DNA of 64,000 bases, taken from assembly GCF_013386115.1 (NCBI RefSeq), contig NZ_JACAOR010000007.1, forward strand, positions 701,909 through 765,908, given 5' to 3'. The stretch's first letter is position 1. Each line of letters begins with the position of its first letter. Source of the DNA: Pseudomonas gingeri. GTDB taxonomy: Bacteria; Pseudomonadota; Gammaproteobacteria; Pseudomonadales; Pseudomonadaceae. Shown here one piece after another: positions 1-8,196 of this stretch. The translations under genes and the position numbers were made by a program. Below the pieces are notes generated by a model that did no database searches, was not told the origin of the DNA, and saw only the letters and a list, made by a program, of their open reading frames with translations.

Positions 1-304
1 CCGTGTGCTGCAGCCAGTCGAGCATCTGCGGCGCCAGCTCATAGAGCCGGAACAGCTGCTTGGCCAGCATCGGCACCAGCACCAGCAACAGGGTCATCAG
101 GATCAGGCTGAACAGGGCGAAGACCGCCACCACGCCCCAGGTCCGCGACAGGCCGAACTTCTCCAGCCGGTCGACCACGGGATCGAACATGTAGGCCAGC
201 AGGATGCCCACCAGGAATGGCGACAATATCGGGTGCAGCAAGTACACAAGCACGCACAGCAGGATCGCCGCGCCAAGCCAAATCCATCGACGGGTGTCGG
301 TCAT
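1..304 (-). CDS. AI-2E family (PerM-like) inner-membrane permease, C-terminus beyond the window
   Basis: Only the first 101 residues are in the window; the gene runs off the left edge. The start ATG is at 304 (MTDTRRWIWL...). What is visible is almost wholly hydrophobic: one membrane segment at about residues 9-27, a short LLAYMFDPVVDRLEK turn typical of the family, then a second segment at about 48-70. This pattern matches the N-terminus of the AI-2E exporter/PerM family. In Pseudomonas a PerM homologue next to DUF2066 and purM is the usual order, which supports the call. The substrate cannot be deduced; the AI-2 export role belongs to E. coli TqsA and need not apply here. Confidence 0.85.
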   Translation of the reverse strand, partial: MTDTRRWIWLGAAILLCVLVYLLHPILSPFLVGILLAYMFDPVVDRLEKFGLSRTWGVVAVFALFSLILMTLLLVLVPMLAKQLFRLYELAPQMLDWLQHT

Positions 305-341
305 GGACGATTCCAGCCTTATATATAGAAGGAAAGATGAA

Positions 342-1394
342 CTACCAACGGAAACGCAACTGCGGTGTCGGTGCCGGCGGCACCGCGGGAGTCGCGGGAG
401 TCGCCGCGGGATCGCTGACCGCCGCAGGCGCCGGCGCTTCACCCGGCGGTACCTCCAGCAACTTCGCCAGCCCCAGTTGTGCCCGTAGCTGCTGCGCGCT
501 GCCGCTGACCTGATAGACGATCCGGTCGCCATCCACGCTCAGCGGCCGACCGCCAAAAGGTTCGAGCAGATGCCCCAGCGCCGCATAGCGCTCCAGGTTC
601 ATGCCCTGCACTTCCAGCAACTGCTCCGTCGCCGTACCGGGCTTGGCGGCAAAGCGCGGAGCCAGGCGCTCGCTCACCGCCAGCAGCACGGCATCGGCCA
701 GGGCCGCGGTGTCCGCGCCCTGGGCCGTGCCCTGCTCCTTCTGGTCGCCCAGCCAGAGGCGCCATTTCGCCTCCCACTGCGTGCCATTCTGATGGGCGTG
801 CACGGCGAGCAGGGCGTCGGCGCCATAACGCTCGGACGCCGCATGCAATGGCGAGGAATCGGAGCCTTCGAGGTTCTTGGCGGTCGCGACGATCTGTTCA
901 TCCAGGTCGGCCAGGGGCAGGCGCAGTGGCAGGCCACGATGCTGCGCGGCACGGCGTAGCGGCTCGGCGGCCGACTGCCCATCGCCCACCAGGCTCGAAC
1001 CCTCGGTGGAATCGCTCAGCCACCAGCCGAGAATCGACGGTCGATTGCTGCCCCACAGGGCCAGCCCGGCACCACGCAAGGCGCGATCGGTACTCACCGG
1101 ATCGAAATCCACCTGCAGGCTCTGCGGCGGCCCGGCGTCGTAGCCGTACTGGCTGATGATCTGCTGCGGATCCTTGCGCACCTCGGCCAGCCCCGGGCTC
1201 TGCGCCGCCTTGGGATCGCCGGTGAGGCGCAGCACCAGGGTTTCCAGCGCGCGCTGGGTGGCCTGGTTACGCTCATCGGGGGTCTGGCTGCTGACCGGCT
1301 CGCGGACCTGGTACAGACCGTTCAGGGTTTCGGCATGAATCGCCAGGCTCAGCAGGGAAAGACAACCGACACTCAGTAATTTGAACAAACGCAT
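342..1394 (-). CDS. DUF2066 domain-containing periplasmic protein
   Basis: A 350-residue protein starting at the ATG at 1394, with a GGGAA ribosome site just upstream; the open frame extends 90 nt further but that part lacks a better start. Residues 1-21 form a signal peptide (MRLFKLLSVGCLSLLSLAIHA), so it is exported. The body opens with LYQVREPVSSQTPDERNQA, characteristic of DUF2066, and the tail is Ala/Pro-rich. It is divergent from purM and lies just upstream of the PerM-like gene. Molecular function is unknown for the family. Confidence 0.85.
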   Translation of the reverse strand: MRLFKLLSVGCLSLLSLAIHAETLNGLYQVREPVSSQTPDERNQATQRALETLVLRLTGDPKAAQSPGLAEVRKDPQQIISQYGYDAGPPQSLQVDFDPVSTDRALRGAGLALWGSNRPSILGWWLSDSTEGSSLVGDGQSAAEPLRRAAQHRGLPLRLPLADLDEQIVATAKNLEGSDSSPLHAASERYGADALLAVHAHQNGTQWEAKWRLWLGDQKEQGTAQGADTAALADAVLLAVSERLAPRFAAKPGTATEQLLEVQGMNLERYAALGHLLEPFGGRPLSVDGDRIVYQVSGSAQQLRAQLGLAKLLEVPPGEAPAPAAVSDPAATPATPAVPPAPTPQLRFRW

Positions 1395-1769
1395 GGAAAA
1401 TTCCCGACAGGCAGAAAACGGCGTGAAAGACCGCATGAATACAAAGGGACAGGCGTGTGACCACAGCGCAGTGCCATCATTCATACCGGCATTGAAAGTT
1501 TTTCCGCCGTCATAAAGACAGCGATTGATAAAGCTATACCTTATACAGCCGTGCCCGATGCGGCCAGCGCCACCGTTCAGGGATTTTTTAACGGATATCG
1601 CCCTGCCCGTCGGCCCGAGGATGGCCGCTGCTGCTCAAGCCTGATAAAATCGCGCGCCTTCGCAGACCGGCAATGACCGGACACCCGGAAAGAACGATTT
1701 GTGCCGTTCCTTCCCGTGGTCCCGTCGCTCCCGGTCGATACCCCTGAATCCCCCCTAAAGGCCTGGATC

Positions 1770-2828
1770 ATGAGCAAGCAACCCTCCCTGAGCTACAAGG
1801 ACGCCGGTGTAGACATCGACGCCGGTGAAGCATTGGTCGAACGCATCAAGAGCGTGGCCAAGCGCACTGCGCGCCCGGAAGTCATGGGCGGCCTGGGCGG
1901 TTTTGGCGCCCTCTGCGAGATCCCGGCCGGTTACAAGCAGCCGGTCCTGGTCTCCGGCACCGACGGTGTCGGCACCAAGCTGCGCCTGGCTCTGAACCTG
2001 AACAAGCACGACAGCATCGGCATCGACCTGGTCGCCATGTGCGTGAATGACCTGGTGGTCTGCGGCGCCGAGCCGCTGTTCTTCCTCGACTACTACGCCA
2101 CCGGCAAGCTCAACGTCGATACCGCCGCCCAGGTGGTCACCGGCATCGGCGCCGGTTGCGAACTGTCCGGCTGCTCCCTGGTCGGCGGCGAAACCGCTGA
2201 AATGCCGGGCATGTACGAAGGCGAAGACTACGACCTGGCCGGCTTCTGCGTCGGCGTCGTGGAAAAAGCCGAGATCATCGACGGCTCGAAAGTCGCCACC
2301 GGGGACGCCCTGCTCGCCCTGCCATCGTCCGGACCGCACTCAAACGGCTACTCGCTGATCCGCAAGATCATCGAAGTCTCCGGTGCCGACATCGAAAACA
2401 CCCAGCTCGACGGCAAGCCGCTGGCCGACCTGCTGATGGCGCCAACCCGGATCTACGTCAAGCCATTGCTCAAGCTGATCAAGGACACCGGCGCGGTCAA
2501 GGCCATGGCCCACATCACCGGCGGCGGCCTGCTGGACAACATCCCGCGCGTCCTGCCAAAAGGCGCCCAGGCCGTGGTCGACGTGGCCAGCTGGCAGCGT
2601 CCGGCGGTCTTCGACTGGCTGCAGGAAAAAGGCAACGTCGACGAAACCGAAATGCACCGCGTGCTGAACTGCGGCGTCGGCATGGTCATCTGCGTCGCCC
2701 AGGAACACGTTGAAACCGCCCTGAAGGTCCTGCGTGAAGCCGGCGAACAGCCATGGGTCATCGGCCAGATCGCCACTGCCGCCGAAGGCGCTGCCCAGGT
2801 CGAGCTGAAGAACCTCAAGGCTCACTGA
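1770..2828 (+). CDS. purM: Phosphoribosylformylglycinamidine cyclo-ligase (AIR synthetase)
   Basis: PurM catalyses the ATP-dependent ring closure of FGAM to aminoimidazole ribonucleotide, step five of de novo purine synthesis, in the cytoplasm. At 352 residues it has the usual family length. The start chosen is the ATG at 1770 (MSKQPSLSYKDAGVDIDAG), which matches the conserved N-terminus; the open frame begins 69 nt earlier. Family signatures seen are the glycine-rich SGTDGVGTKLRLA at about residues 64-76, CVNDLVVCGAEPLFFLDYY and GGETAEMPGMY. Its TGA overlaps the purN ATG by one base, so the two are translationally coupled. Confidence 0.98.
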   Translation: MSKQPSLSYKDAGVDIDAGEALVERIKSVAKRTARPEVMGGLGGFGALCEIPAGYKQPVLVSGTDGVGTKLRLALNLNKHDSIGIDLVAMCVNDLVVCGAEPLFFLDYYATGKLNVDTAAQVVTGIGAGCELSGCSLVGGETAEMPGMYEGEDYDLAGFCVGVVEKAEIIDGSKVATGDALLALPSSGPHSNGYSLIRKIIEVSGADIENTQLDGKPLADLLMAPTRIYVKPLLKLIKDTGAVKAMAHITGGGLLDNIPRVLPKGAQAVVDVASWQRPAVFDWLQEKGNVDETEMHRVLNCGVGMVICVAQEHVETALKVLREAGEQPWVIGQIATAAEGAAQVELKNLKAH

Positions 2829-3490
2829 TGTCCGAGCCGATAACCCCGACCTGTAACGTCGTGGTGTTGCTGTCGGGCACCGGCAGCAACTTGCAGGCCC
2901 TGATCGATGACGTACGGACCGGGGGCAACCCGGCCCGCATCGCCGCGGTGATCTCCAACCGCGCCGATGCCTACGGCCTGCAACGCGCCAGGGACGCGGG
3001 TATCGACACCCGCTCCCTGGATCACAAGGCCTTCGAAGGCCGCGAAGCCTTCGATGCCGCCCTGATCGAACTGATCGACGCCTTCAACCCGCAACTGGTG
3101 GTCCTGGCCGGCTTCATGCGCATCCTCAGCGCGAATTTCGTCCGGCACTACCAGGGACGCCTGCTCAATATCCACCCCTCGCTCCTGCCCAAGTACAAAG
3201 GCCTGCACACCCATCAGCGGGCGCTGGACGCCGGCGACGCCGAACACGGCTGCAGCGTGCACTTCGTCACCGAGGAACTCGACGGCGGCCCTCTGGTCGT
3301 ACAGGCTGTGGTTACGGTAGAGTCTGATGATTCGGCGCAGAGTCTGGCGCAACGGGTTCATACCCAGGAACACAGGATTTACCCGCTGGCGGTACGCTGG
3401 TTCGCCGAAGGGCGCTTGAGCCTTGGCGACCGGGGTGCTTTATTGGACGGTCAATTACTCGCGGCCAGCGGCCATTCGATTCGAACCTAG
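2828..3490 (+). CDS. purN: Phosphoribosylglycinamide formyltransferase 1
   Basis: PurN transfers the formyl group of 10-formyl-THF to GAR, step three of purine synthesis. The 220-residue protein starts at the ATG that overlaps the purM stop codon. It has the N-terminal VVLLSGTGSNLQALID phosphate-binding loop (about residues 12-26), VLAGFMRILS, and the active-site stretch INIHPSLLPKYKG-like (LLNIHPSLLPKYKGLHTH, about residues 112-129) carrying the catalytic Asn and His, followed by the conserved VTEELDGGP with the catalytic Asp. The purM-purN pair is the standard Pseudomonas arrangement. Confidence 0.98.
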   Translation: MSEPITPTCNVVVLLSGTGSNLQALIDDVRTGGNPARIAAVISNRADAYGLQRARDAGIDTRSLDHKAFEGREAFDAALIELIDAFNPQLVVLAGFMRILSANFVRHYQGRLLNIHPSLLPKYKGLHTHQRALDAGDAEHGCSVHFVTEELDGGPLVVQAVVTVESDDSAQSLAQRVHTQEHRIYPLAVRWFAEGRLSLGDRGALLDGQLLAASGHSIRT

Positions 3491-3498
3491 GAGATTTT

Positions 3499-4212
3499 AT
3501 GCGTCGCGCCCTGCTCTTCGCTCTTACTCTGCTTGCCTTGCCGGTTGTGCAGGCGGCGGATCTTCAGCCTTTCTCCGCCAGTTACACCGCCGACTGGAAA
3601 CAGCTCCCCATGAGCGGTTCGGCCGAACGTAGCCTGACGAAAAACGACAATGGCAGCTGGACCCTGAATTTCAAGGCTTCCATGATGATCGCCAGCCTGA
3701 CCGAGGAAAGCACCCTGCGCCTCGAGAAGGACAAGCTGCTGCCACAGACCTACACCTTCGAACGTGGCGGGCTGGGCAAGGCCAAGAAGATCAACCTGGA
3801 CTTCGACTGGGCGACCAACAAGGTCACCGGCTTCGAAGGCAAGGATTCGGTCAACCTGCCCCTCGAAAGCGGCATGCTCGACAAGTCGACCTATCAGCTG
3901 GCCCTGCAGCGTGATGTCGCCGCCGGCAAGAAAAGCATGAGCTACCGGGTGGCCGAAGGCACCGATACCGACACCTACGACTTCCGCGTGATCGGCCCGG
4001 AAAAGGTCCAGACCAAGGCCGGCACGATCGACGCGATCAAGGTCGAGCGCGTCCGCGACCCGACACAGAGCAAGCGCATCACGCAAATGTGGTTCGCCAA
4101 GGACTGGGGCTACATCCTGGTTGCCCTGCGCCAGGTCGAAACCGACGGCAAGGAGTACAACATCATGCTCCAGGACGGCACCGTCGACGGCAAGGCTGTC
4201 AAAGGCAGCTGA
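3499..4212 (+). CDS. DUF3108 domain-containing exported protein
   Basis: A 237-residue protein beginning 8 nt after the purN stop, with an AGGAG ribosome site (CTAGGAGATTTT then ATG). Residues 1-19 are a signal peptide ending ...PVVQA-A, so it is probably periplasmic. The mature part is a beta-rich single domain (FSASYTADWKQLPMSGSAERSL at the start; VRDPTQSKRITQMWFAKDWGYILV near the end) matching DUF3108. It sits in the purMN transcription unit and is followed by a strong terminator. Function of the family is unknown. Confidence 0.85.
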   Translation: MRRALLFALTLLALPVVQAADLQPFSASYTADWKQLPMSGSAERSLTKNDNGSWTLNFKASMMIASLTEESTLRLEKDKLLPQTYTFERGGLGKAKKINLDFDWATNKVTGFEGKDSVNLPLESGMLDKSTYQLALQRDVAAGKKSMSYRVAEGTDTDTYDFRVIGPEKVQTKAGTIDAIKVERVRDPTQSKRITQMWFAKDWGYILVALRQVETDGKEYNIMLQDGTVDGKAVKGS

Positions 4213-4228
4213 TACCCTCCACGGCAAC

Positions 4229-4258
4229 AAAAAAGCCCCGCCTGATGCGGGGCTTTTT
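4229..4258. terminator. Bidirectional Rho-independent terminator
   Basis: AAAAAGCCCCGC and GCGGGGCTTTTT form a perfect GC-rich stem with a short CTGAT-type loop; there is an A-tract on one side and a T-tract on the other. It lies between the converging DUF3108 gene and the minus-strand gene at 4280, and can end transcription from both. Confidence 0.9.
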
Positions 4259-4279
4259 CATGGGCGATACCACATCGGC

Positions 4280-5056
4280 TCAGACAGCGGCACCCGATCC
4301 ACTTTCATCGAAGGTCTGCTTGTCGAGACCCAGGACCTTGTCCATCACCTCCTGCGCACTGCCCTGGCCTTCGGCGGTGTGGGTCTTGTAGTTGAAGTCG
4401 AGGGCTATCCAGGCCTGCAACTTCGCCTCGTAGCTGTTCGGGTACTGGGCCTGCTCGATCGCGGGCAGGTCCTTGTAATGCTCCAGCGCCGCGGTGAAGA
4501 ACTTGCTCAGCTTGCCCGTTCCGTCGTACTCGGCGATCGAACTGGCCACGACTTTCTGCCGCCAGGCATATTCCTGGTCCGATGATTCGCTCCAGGCCGC
4601 CCGCCGCTCGTTTGCGGTGAAATTGCCGCTATCGTCGTAGATAATCAACGAAAGCTGGTCTTTCGACATACCGGCGAAGGGGTTCTTCCCGCTGCCATTG
4701 ACAAAATCCGTGGCATTGCGGGCACGTGCCAGCAAGTCAGGATCCTGGGTATCGGGAACCTCGGCATCATTGGCCGCCTTGTTGGCAAAATAACCGTCGC
4801 CGGAAATCTTGCCCAACAGCTCGTTGGCCTTGGCCCCCAGCTCCTTCCTGCTCAGGCTCGCATCCCGCGCCGCCGCACGCGCGGCGCTTTCGCTCAACTG
4901 ACGGGAGAGCGAGGAAATGCTGCTGGTGTCTTTCGCGGGCTCGGCTGCGGGACTTGGCGCCGTGGAGCCGGCCTTGGCGAGCGGCTCGCCCGGAGTCGCG
5001 GCCACGCCGGAAACCTGCGCGCCGGATACTGAATTCGAATTGATTGAACCTACCAA
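4280..5056 (-). CDS. Hypothetical protein, Pseudomonas lineage-specific
   Basis: I do not recognise a named domain. The open frame reaches a GTG at 5083, but an ideal AGGGAGG ribosome site at 5065-5071 sits 8 nt before a TTG at 5056, so I prefer the TTG start (M-VGSINSNSVSGAQVSG, 258 residues). There is no signal peptide. Residues ~1-45 are low-complexity Ala/Pro/Ser-rich, followed by a helical, charged part (SRQLSESAARAAARDASLSRKE) and a C-terminal region rich in Tyr, Trp and Asp. From memory, proteins of this layout are common, unnamed Pseudomonas proteins. It ends against the bidirectional terminator. Confidence 0.65.
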   Translation of the reverse strand: MVGSINSNSVSGAQVSGVAATPGEPLAKAGSTAPSPAAEPAKDTSSISSLSRQLSESAARAAARDASLSRKELGAKANELLGKISGDGYFANKAANDAEVPDTQDPDLLARARNATDFVNGSGKNPFAGMSKDQLSLIIYDDSGNFTANERRAAWSESSDQEYAWRQKVVASSIAEYDGTGKLSKFFTAALEHYKDLPAIEQAQYPNSYEAKLQAWIALDFNYKTHTAEGQGSAQEVMDKVLGLDKQTFDESGSGAAV

Positions 5057-5165
5057 GATGACGTCCTCCCTGTTAGTGGCCACTCCCGAATCCCTGGCCC
5101 ATCAACCGTTATCGGCAACCGCCGGGGAAACTGTAAGGTCCCACGATGAACGGCAGGACCACGAA

Positions 5166-5190
5166 CCTCGCACGGCATGACCCTGCGAGG
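5166..5190 (-). terminator. Possible weak hairpin terminator
   Basis: CCTCGCA (5166-5172) and TGCGAGG (5184-5190) form a perfect 7-bp stem with an 11-nt loop, just downstream of the minus-strand gene ending at 5203. There is no good T-tract, so termination is only possible. Confidence 0.35.
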
Positions 5191-5202
5191 CCCGTCATGG
5201 CC

Positions 5203-5649
5203 TTACTTCATCGTGAATTCAACCGTCCACGAATAGGTCGAGATGTTGGTCGAGGTCACTTTCGCGGTACAGACCGCGCCGCCACTCGGAGTCGCGGTGT
5301 TGTTCCACTTGGGAATGATCGAGCCCAATGGGCCCAGGGTCCCTACGTAGGTCGCCAGGAAGGTGCAGGTCTTGCCGCCCATGGTGTAACGCAGGTTGGC
5401 GTAGTTGGCATTGGGCGAAATATTGCTTTGCACGGTATAGGTATCGGCCCCGCCCGCCCGGACCGTCGCCACGGGCTTTGGCACCGCGTTGACGTTGGTG
5501 CTGGCTTCGTTACTGGTGATGATCGTGTACGCCGCATCGGTCGTGCCCAGGTTCTTGAAGGTGACCGCTACCGGAGGACCGGCAAAGGCCGATCCGGCGG
5601 TCAGCGTGGCCAGGGCCAGTACCGAAATAACAGACTTGAACATCTTCAT
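5203..5649 (-). CDS. Small secreted hypothetical protein with two cysteines
   Basis: A 148-residue protein. The start at 5649 is fixed by an AGGAG ribosome site 7 nt upstream and by an excellent signal peptide (MKMFKSVISVLALATLTAGSAFA, residues 1-23); the open frame extends to 5958 without merit. The mature protein is Thr/Ser/Asn/Gly-rich and beta-like, with a Cys in GGKTCTFLA and another in GGAVCTAKV that could form a disulfide. No transmembrane segment follows. I recognise no family; a periplasmic or secreted beta-sandwich is the most that can be inferred. Confidence 0.65.
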   Translation of the reverse strand: MKMFKSVISVLALATLTAGSAFAGPPVAVTFKNLGTTDAAYTIITSNEASTNVNAVPKPVATVRAGGADTYTVQSNISPNANYANLRYTMGGKTCTFLATYVGTLGPLGSIIPKWNNTATPSGGAVCTAKVTSTNISTYSWTVEFTMK

Positions 5650-6200
5650 GCTTTTGCTCCTTTTGGTTTGATTTCCTGTCCACGGCTTTTCCGGTCGAGC
5701 GGAAAGAACCTGTCTCCTGGCACAACCAGGCCGACGGCAAAAGTTCGAAAGCATGGAAAACACAGAACCCGAGGCACGACTTTCCCCACGAATCAGGTCA
5801 GGCCTGTCGTCTGGCGGGAAGAGAGATCGGGAGAGCGCCGCAGGGGCAGCAGGACGCTGTCGAGCGAGCGCAGGTATCGACTGTGGCTTCCATGCCGAAC
5901 TTCTTTTATCCATGGTTCCAGCCACCTGGCTGGAAATCCGAGGCGAGGTATTTACCACAGAACGTCGGAAAGTGGAAAGCGCCCTGACGGATCGCCGACT
6001 GCTTTCGTGCGCTCACCGCCGGCTGGGCGAATCACCGTCAGGCATCGCTCTAATCCGCGCTTTGCATCCCATCGAACATGAAACTTTTGTCAGGAAACTC
6101 CGCAGAAATCGCCTCATCCCCAACGAATCCGGGCCTTTGTCGATTACTGCAGTTTTTGCAACGGTGAATTTCTTCTGCGAACGATTTACGTAGGAGGCTA
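5650..6200. other. 551-bp intergenic stretch, no gene found
   Basis: It holds the promoters for the divergent genes at 5649 and 6201. A 146-codon open frame across 5753-6193 has no ribosome site and Arg/Ser-rich composition, and looks like a chance frame in GC-rich DNA. I see no RNA gene or repeat. Confidence 0.5.
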
Positions 6201-6452
6201 ATGAATCATATAAAAGAGGCCTGCGACGCGTTGCCGCAGTTCAACAGAGACTGGAGCTTGCAGATGACCGTAAAAGTGACCGAACGCGATGATGCACATA
6301 TGTCCCATGAAGGCGTAGCCAATGGCATTCGAATCTGGGATGTACACCAACAGGACCTGCTGGTAGGCATGTTTCACAACGAGGCCGATGCTCATAATTA
6401 CAAGAACGAGCTGGAAACCCTCGAGATGAAACGCCAGGCACAAAGCTCCTGA
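6201..6452 (+). CDS. Small hypothetical cytoplasmic protein (83 aa)
   Basis: An 83-residue protein with a strong AGGAGG site 3-4 nt before the ATG at 6201; the spacing is short, so the in-frame ATG at 6264 (MTVKVTERDD) is a possible alternative. No signal peptide or membrane segment. The composition is polar with several His and Asp (DDAHMSHEGVANGIRIWDVHQQD) and a helical C-terminus. No family is recognised. It is monocistronic and followed by a strong terminator, which supports a real gene. Confidence 0.6.
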   Translation: MNHIKEACDALPQFNRDWSLQMTVKVTERDDAHMSHEGVANGIRIWDVHQQDLLVGMFHNEADAHNYKNELETLEMKRQAQSS

Positions 6453-6508
6453 AGTCTTGAGCACCCTGGGCGCCCCCGGCCCACGCAGCCGGCGATGACC
6501 CACAAGCA

Positions 6509-6536
6509 CAAACCCCGCCTTTCGAGCGGGGTTTGT
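6509..6536. terminator. Bidirectional Rho-independent terminator
   Basis: ACAAACCCCGC pairs with GCGGGGTTTGT around a short TTTCGA loop; it separates the small plus-strand gene from the converging DUF2058 gene. Confidence 0.85.
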
Positions 6537-6560
6537 CGTTTCAGGGGTGCCGCCAGGGGC

Positions 6561-7106
6561 TTACCACATCAGATCGTCAGGGATCTGGTAGGCCGCGTAC
6601 GGATCGTCCTCGTCCGGCACCTGGCTCTCGGTGAGGATATTGAGCTGGACGATCCGCTCGGGAGCCCGCTCCTGGATCTTCAGCGCCGCTTCACGGGGAA
6701 TCACTTCATAACCGCCGCCGTGGTGCACGATCGCCAGGGAGCCATTGCTGAGCTTGTTGCGCATCAGCGTGTTGACCGACAAGCGCTTGACCTTCTTGTC
6801 GTCGACGAAGTTGTAGTAGTCCTCGGTGGTCAGCTTGGGCAGGCGCGAGGTTTCGATCAATTGCTTGACCTGGGCCGCCCGCGCCTTGGCCTCGGCTTTC
6901 TCCTGCTGCTGGCGGTTCAGTTCCTGGTCGCGCTTGACCTTTTCGGCCTGCGCTTCCTGGGCCAGGCGGGCCTGGGTGTCGTCAACCTCGGCCTGGCCTT
7001 TATGGACCAGCCGCTGCTGTTTCTGTTTGTCTTTGCTGACCTGCTTGGCCTGCTTTTGATTGACCAGACCTGCTTTGAGCAACTGGTCGCGAAGGGAAAG
7101 GCTCAT
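6561..7106 (-). CDS. DUF2058 domain-containing protein (YaiL-like)
   Basis: A 181-residue protein with the typical N-terminus MSLSLRDQLLKAGLVNQKQAKQ. Residues ~15-80 are a long, highly charged Lys/Gln/Glu coiled coil; the C-terminal part contains the family stretch YYNFVDDKKVKRL and ends in an acidic PDEDDPYAAYQIPDDLMW. YaiL-type proteins are nucleoid- or ribosome-associated in E. coli, but their role is not settled. It follows mazG by 26 nt on the same strand and is probably cotranscribed. Confidence 0.9.
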   Translation of the reverse strand: MSLSLRDQLLKAGLVNQKQAKQVSKDKQKQQRLVHKGQAEVDDTQARLAQEAQAEKVKRDQELNRQQQEKAEAKARAAQVKQLIETSRLPKLTTEDYYNFVDDKKVKRLSVNTLMRNKLSNGSLAIVHHGGGYEVIPREAALKIQERAPERIVQLNILTESQVPDEDDPYAAYQIPDDLMW

Positions 7107-7132
7107 GGTGCTTACTCACTTGGGTCAACGAC

Positions 7133-7966
7133 TCAGCCGCAGCTGGGTGCATTCTTTTCCTGACGTTTGGCTTCGCCCCACAAGGCGTCCAACTCTTCGA
7201 GGGTGCAATCTTCCATGGGACGGTGGGTGTCGCGCAATGCCTGTTCGACAAATCGGAAGCGCCTGTCGAATTTGCCGTTGGCGCCACGCAGGGCATTTTC
7301 CGGGTCGACCTGGAGGTGACGGGCCAGGTTGACCACACTGAACAACAGGTCGCCGATCTCATCGGCGATGGCCGCCGGGTCGTTGTCGGCCATGGCCTCG
7401 AGCACCTCATCAAGCTCCTCGCGGACCTTGTCCACCACCGGCAGGGCGGCCGGCCAGTCAAAACCGACCTGGGCCGCGCGCTTCTGCAACTTGGCCGCCC
7501 GGGACAAGGCCGGCAGGGCCGCGGGGACATCGTCGAGCAGGGACAACTGCTCGGGCGCGCGGTGGTTTTCCGCACGCTCCTCGGCCTTGATCTGCTCCCA
7601 GCGCAGCTTGACCTGTTCTTCGCTGAGGCGCGGCAGGTCGACGGGGGCATAGAGATCGCCGGTGGGGAAAACATGGGGGTGTCGGCGAATCAGCTTGCGG
7701 GTGATGCTGTCGACCACGCCATCAAATTCGAAGCGCCCTTCTTCACGGGCCAGCTGGCTGTAGTAGACCACCTGGAAAAGCAGGTCGCCCAGTTCGCCCT
7801 GCAGGTGCTCGAAGTCGCCGCGCTCGATGGCATCGGCCACCTCGTAGGCTTCCTCCAGCGTGTAGGGAACAATCGTCGCGTAGCTTTGCTTGATATCCCA
7901 CGGGCAGCCGTATTGCGGGTCGCGCAAGCGGGCCATCAGGTGAAGCAGGTCTTGGAGGCTGTACAT
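7133..7966 (-). CDS. mazG: Nucleoside triphosphate pyrophosphohydrolase MazG
   Basis: MazG hydrolyses (d)NTPs to NMP and pyrophosphate; in E. coli it also lowers ppGpp. The 277-residue protein has two MazG-type helical domains: N-terminal (CPWDIKQSYATIVPYTLEEAYEVADAI, with metal-binding EGxEE-like acidic residues, then LQGELGDLLFQVVYY) and C-terminal (VREELDEVLEAM then IADEIGDLLFSVVNLARHL). The EExxD/ExxD acidic helices of both repeats are visible. It lies downstream of relA on the same strand; a link between MazG and the stringent response fits, though joint transcription would have to cross a 230-nt REP-containing gap. Confidence 0.96.
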   Translation of the reverse strand: MYSLQDLLHLMARLRDPQYGCPWDIKQSYATIVPYTLEEAYEVADAIERGDFEHLQGELGDLLFQVVYYSQLAREEGRFEFDGVVDSITRKLIRRHPHVFPTGDLYAPVDLPRLSEEQVKLRWEQIKAEERAENHRAPEQLSLLDDVPAALPALSRAAKLQKRAAQVGFDWPAALPVVDKVREELDEVLEAMADNDPAAIADEIGDLLFSVVNLARHLQVDPENALRGANGKFDRRFRFVEQALRDTHRPMEDCTLEELDALWGEAKRQEKNAPSCG

Positions 7967-8076
7967 CGGTTGTCCCGTTCGTTTCTGTCACACGCTGGAA
8001 ACAGCGCAAACCTTGTAAGGGGCGTGCCGGACGGCGCTTCGCTTGTCCACGAAGCTCATGTCGACTTCAAGGGCCT

Positions 8077-8132
8077 CTTCGGGGGCAAGCCCCCTCCCAC
8101 AAAGCCCGGTGGGAGCGGGCTTGCCCGCGAAG
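8077..8132. repeat. REPIN (inverted pair of REP elements)
   Basis: A left arm (CTTCGGGGGCAAGCCCCCTC, 8077-8096) and right arm GTGGGAGCGGGCTTGCCCGC (8109-8128, then GAAG) are inverted copies of the Pseudomonas REP core, each itself palindromic. It is in the mazG-relA gap, where it can stabilise transcript ends. Confidence 0.8.
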
Positions 8133-8196
8133 CTCTTGGCGACCTCAAGGCCCCCTTCGGCCCCCCGCACACAAGCCCGCTACGCCCCCGCCATCA

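Noticed and set aside
5700..5760. Possible AlgU promoter (GAACTT on the minus strand) before the secreted 148-aa protein
   Set aside because: The -10 element TCTGA is missing at 16-17 nt.
5753..6193. 146-codon frame in the 5.7-6.2 kb gap
   Set aside because: No ribosome site and an Arg/Ser-rich composition unlike neighbouring proteins.
7988..8170. 60-codon frame upstream of mazG
   Set aside because: It lies entirely in REP palindromes.
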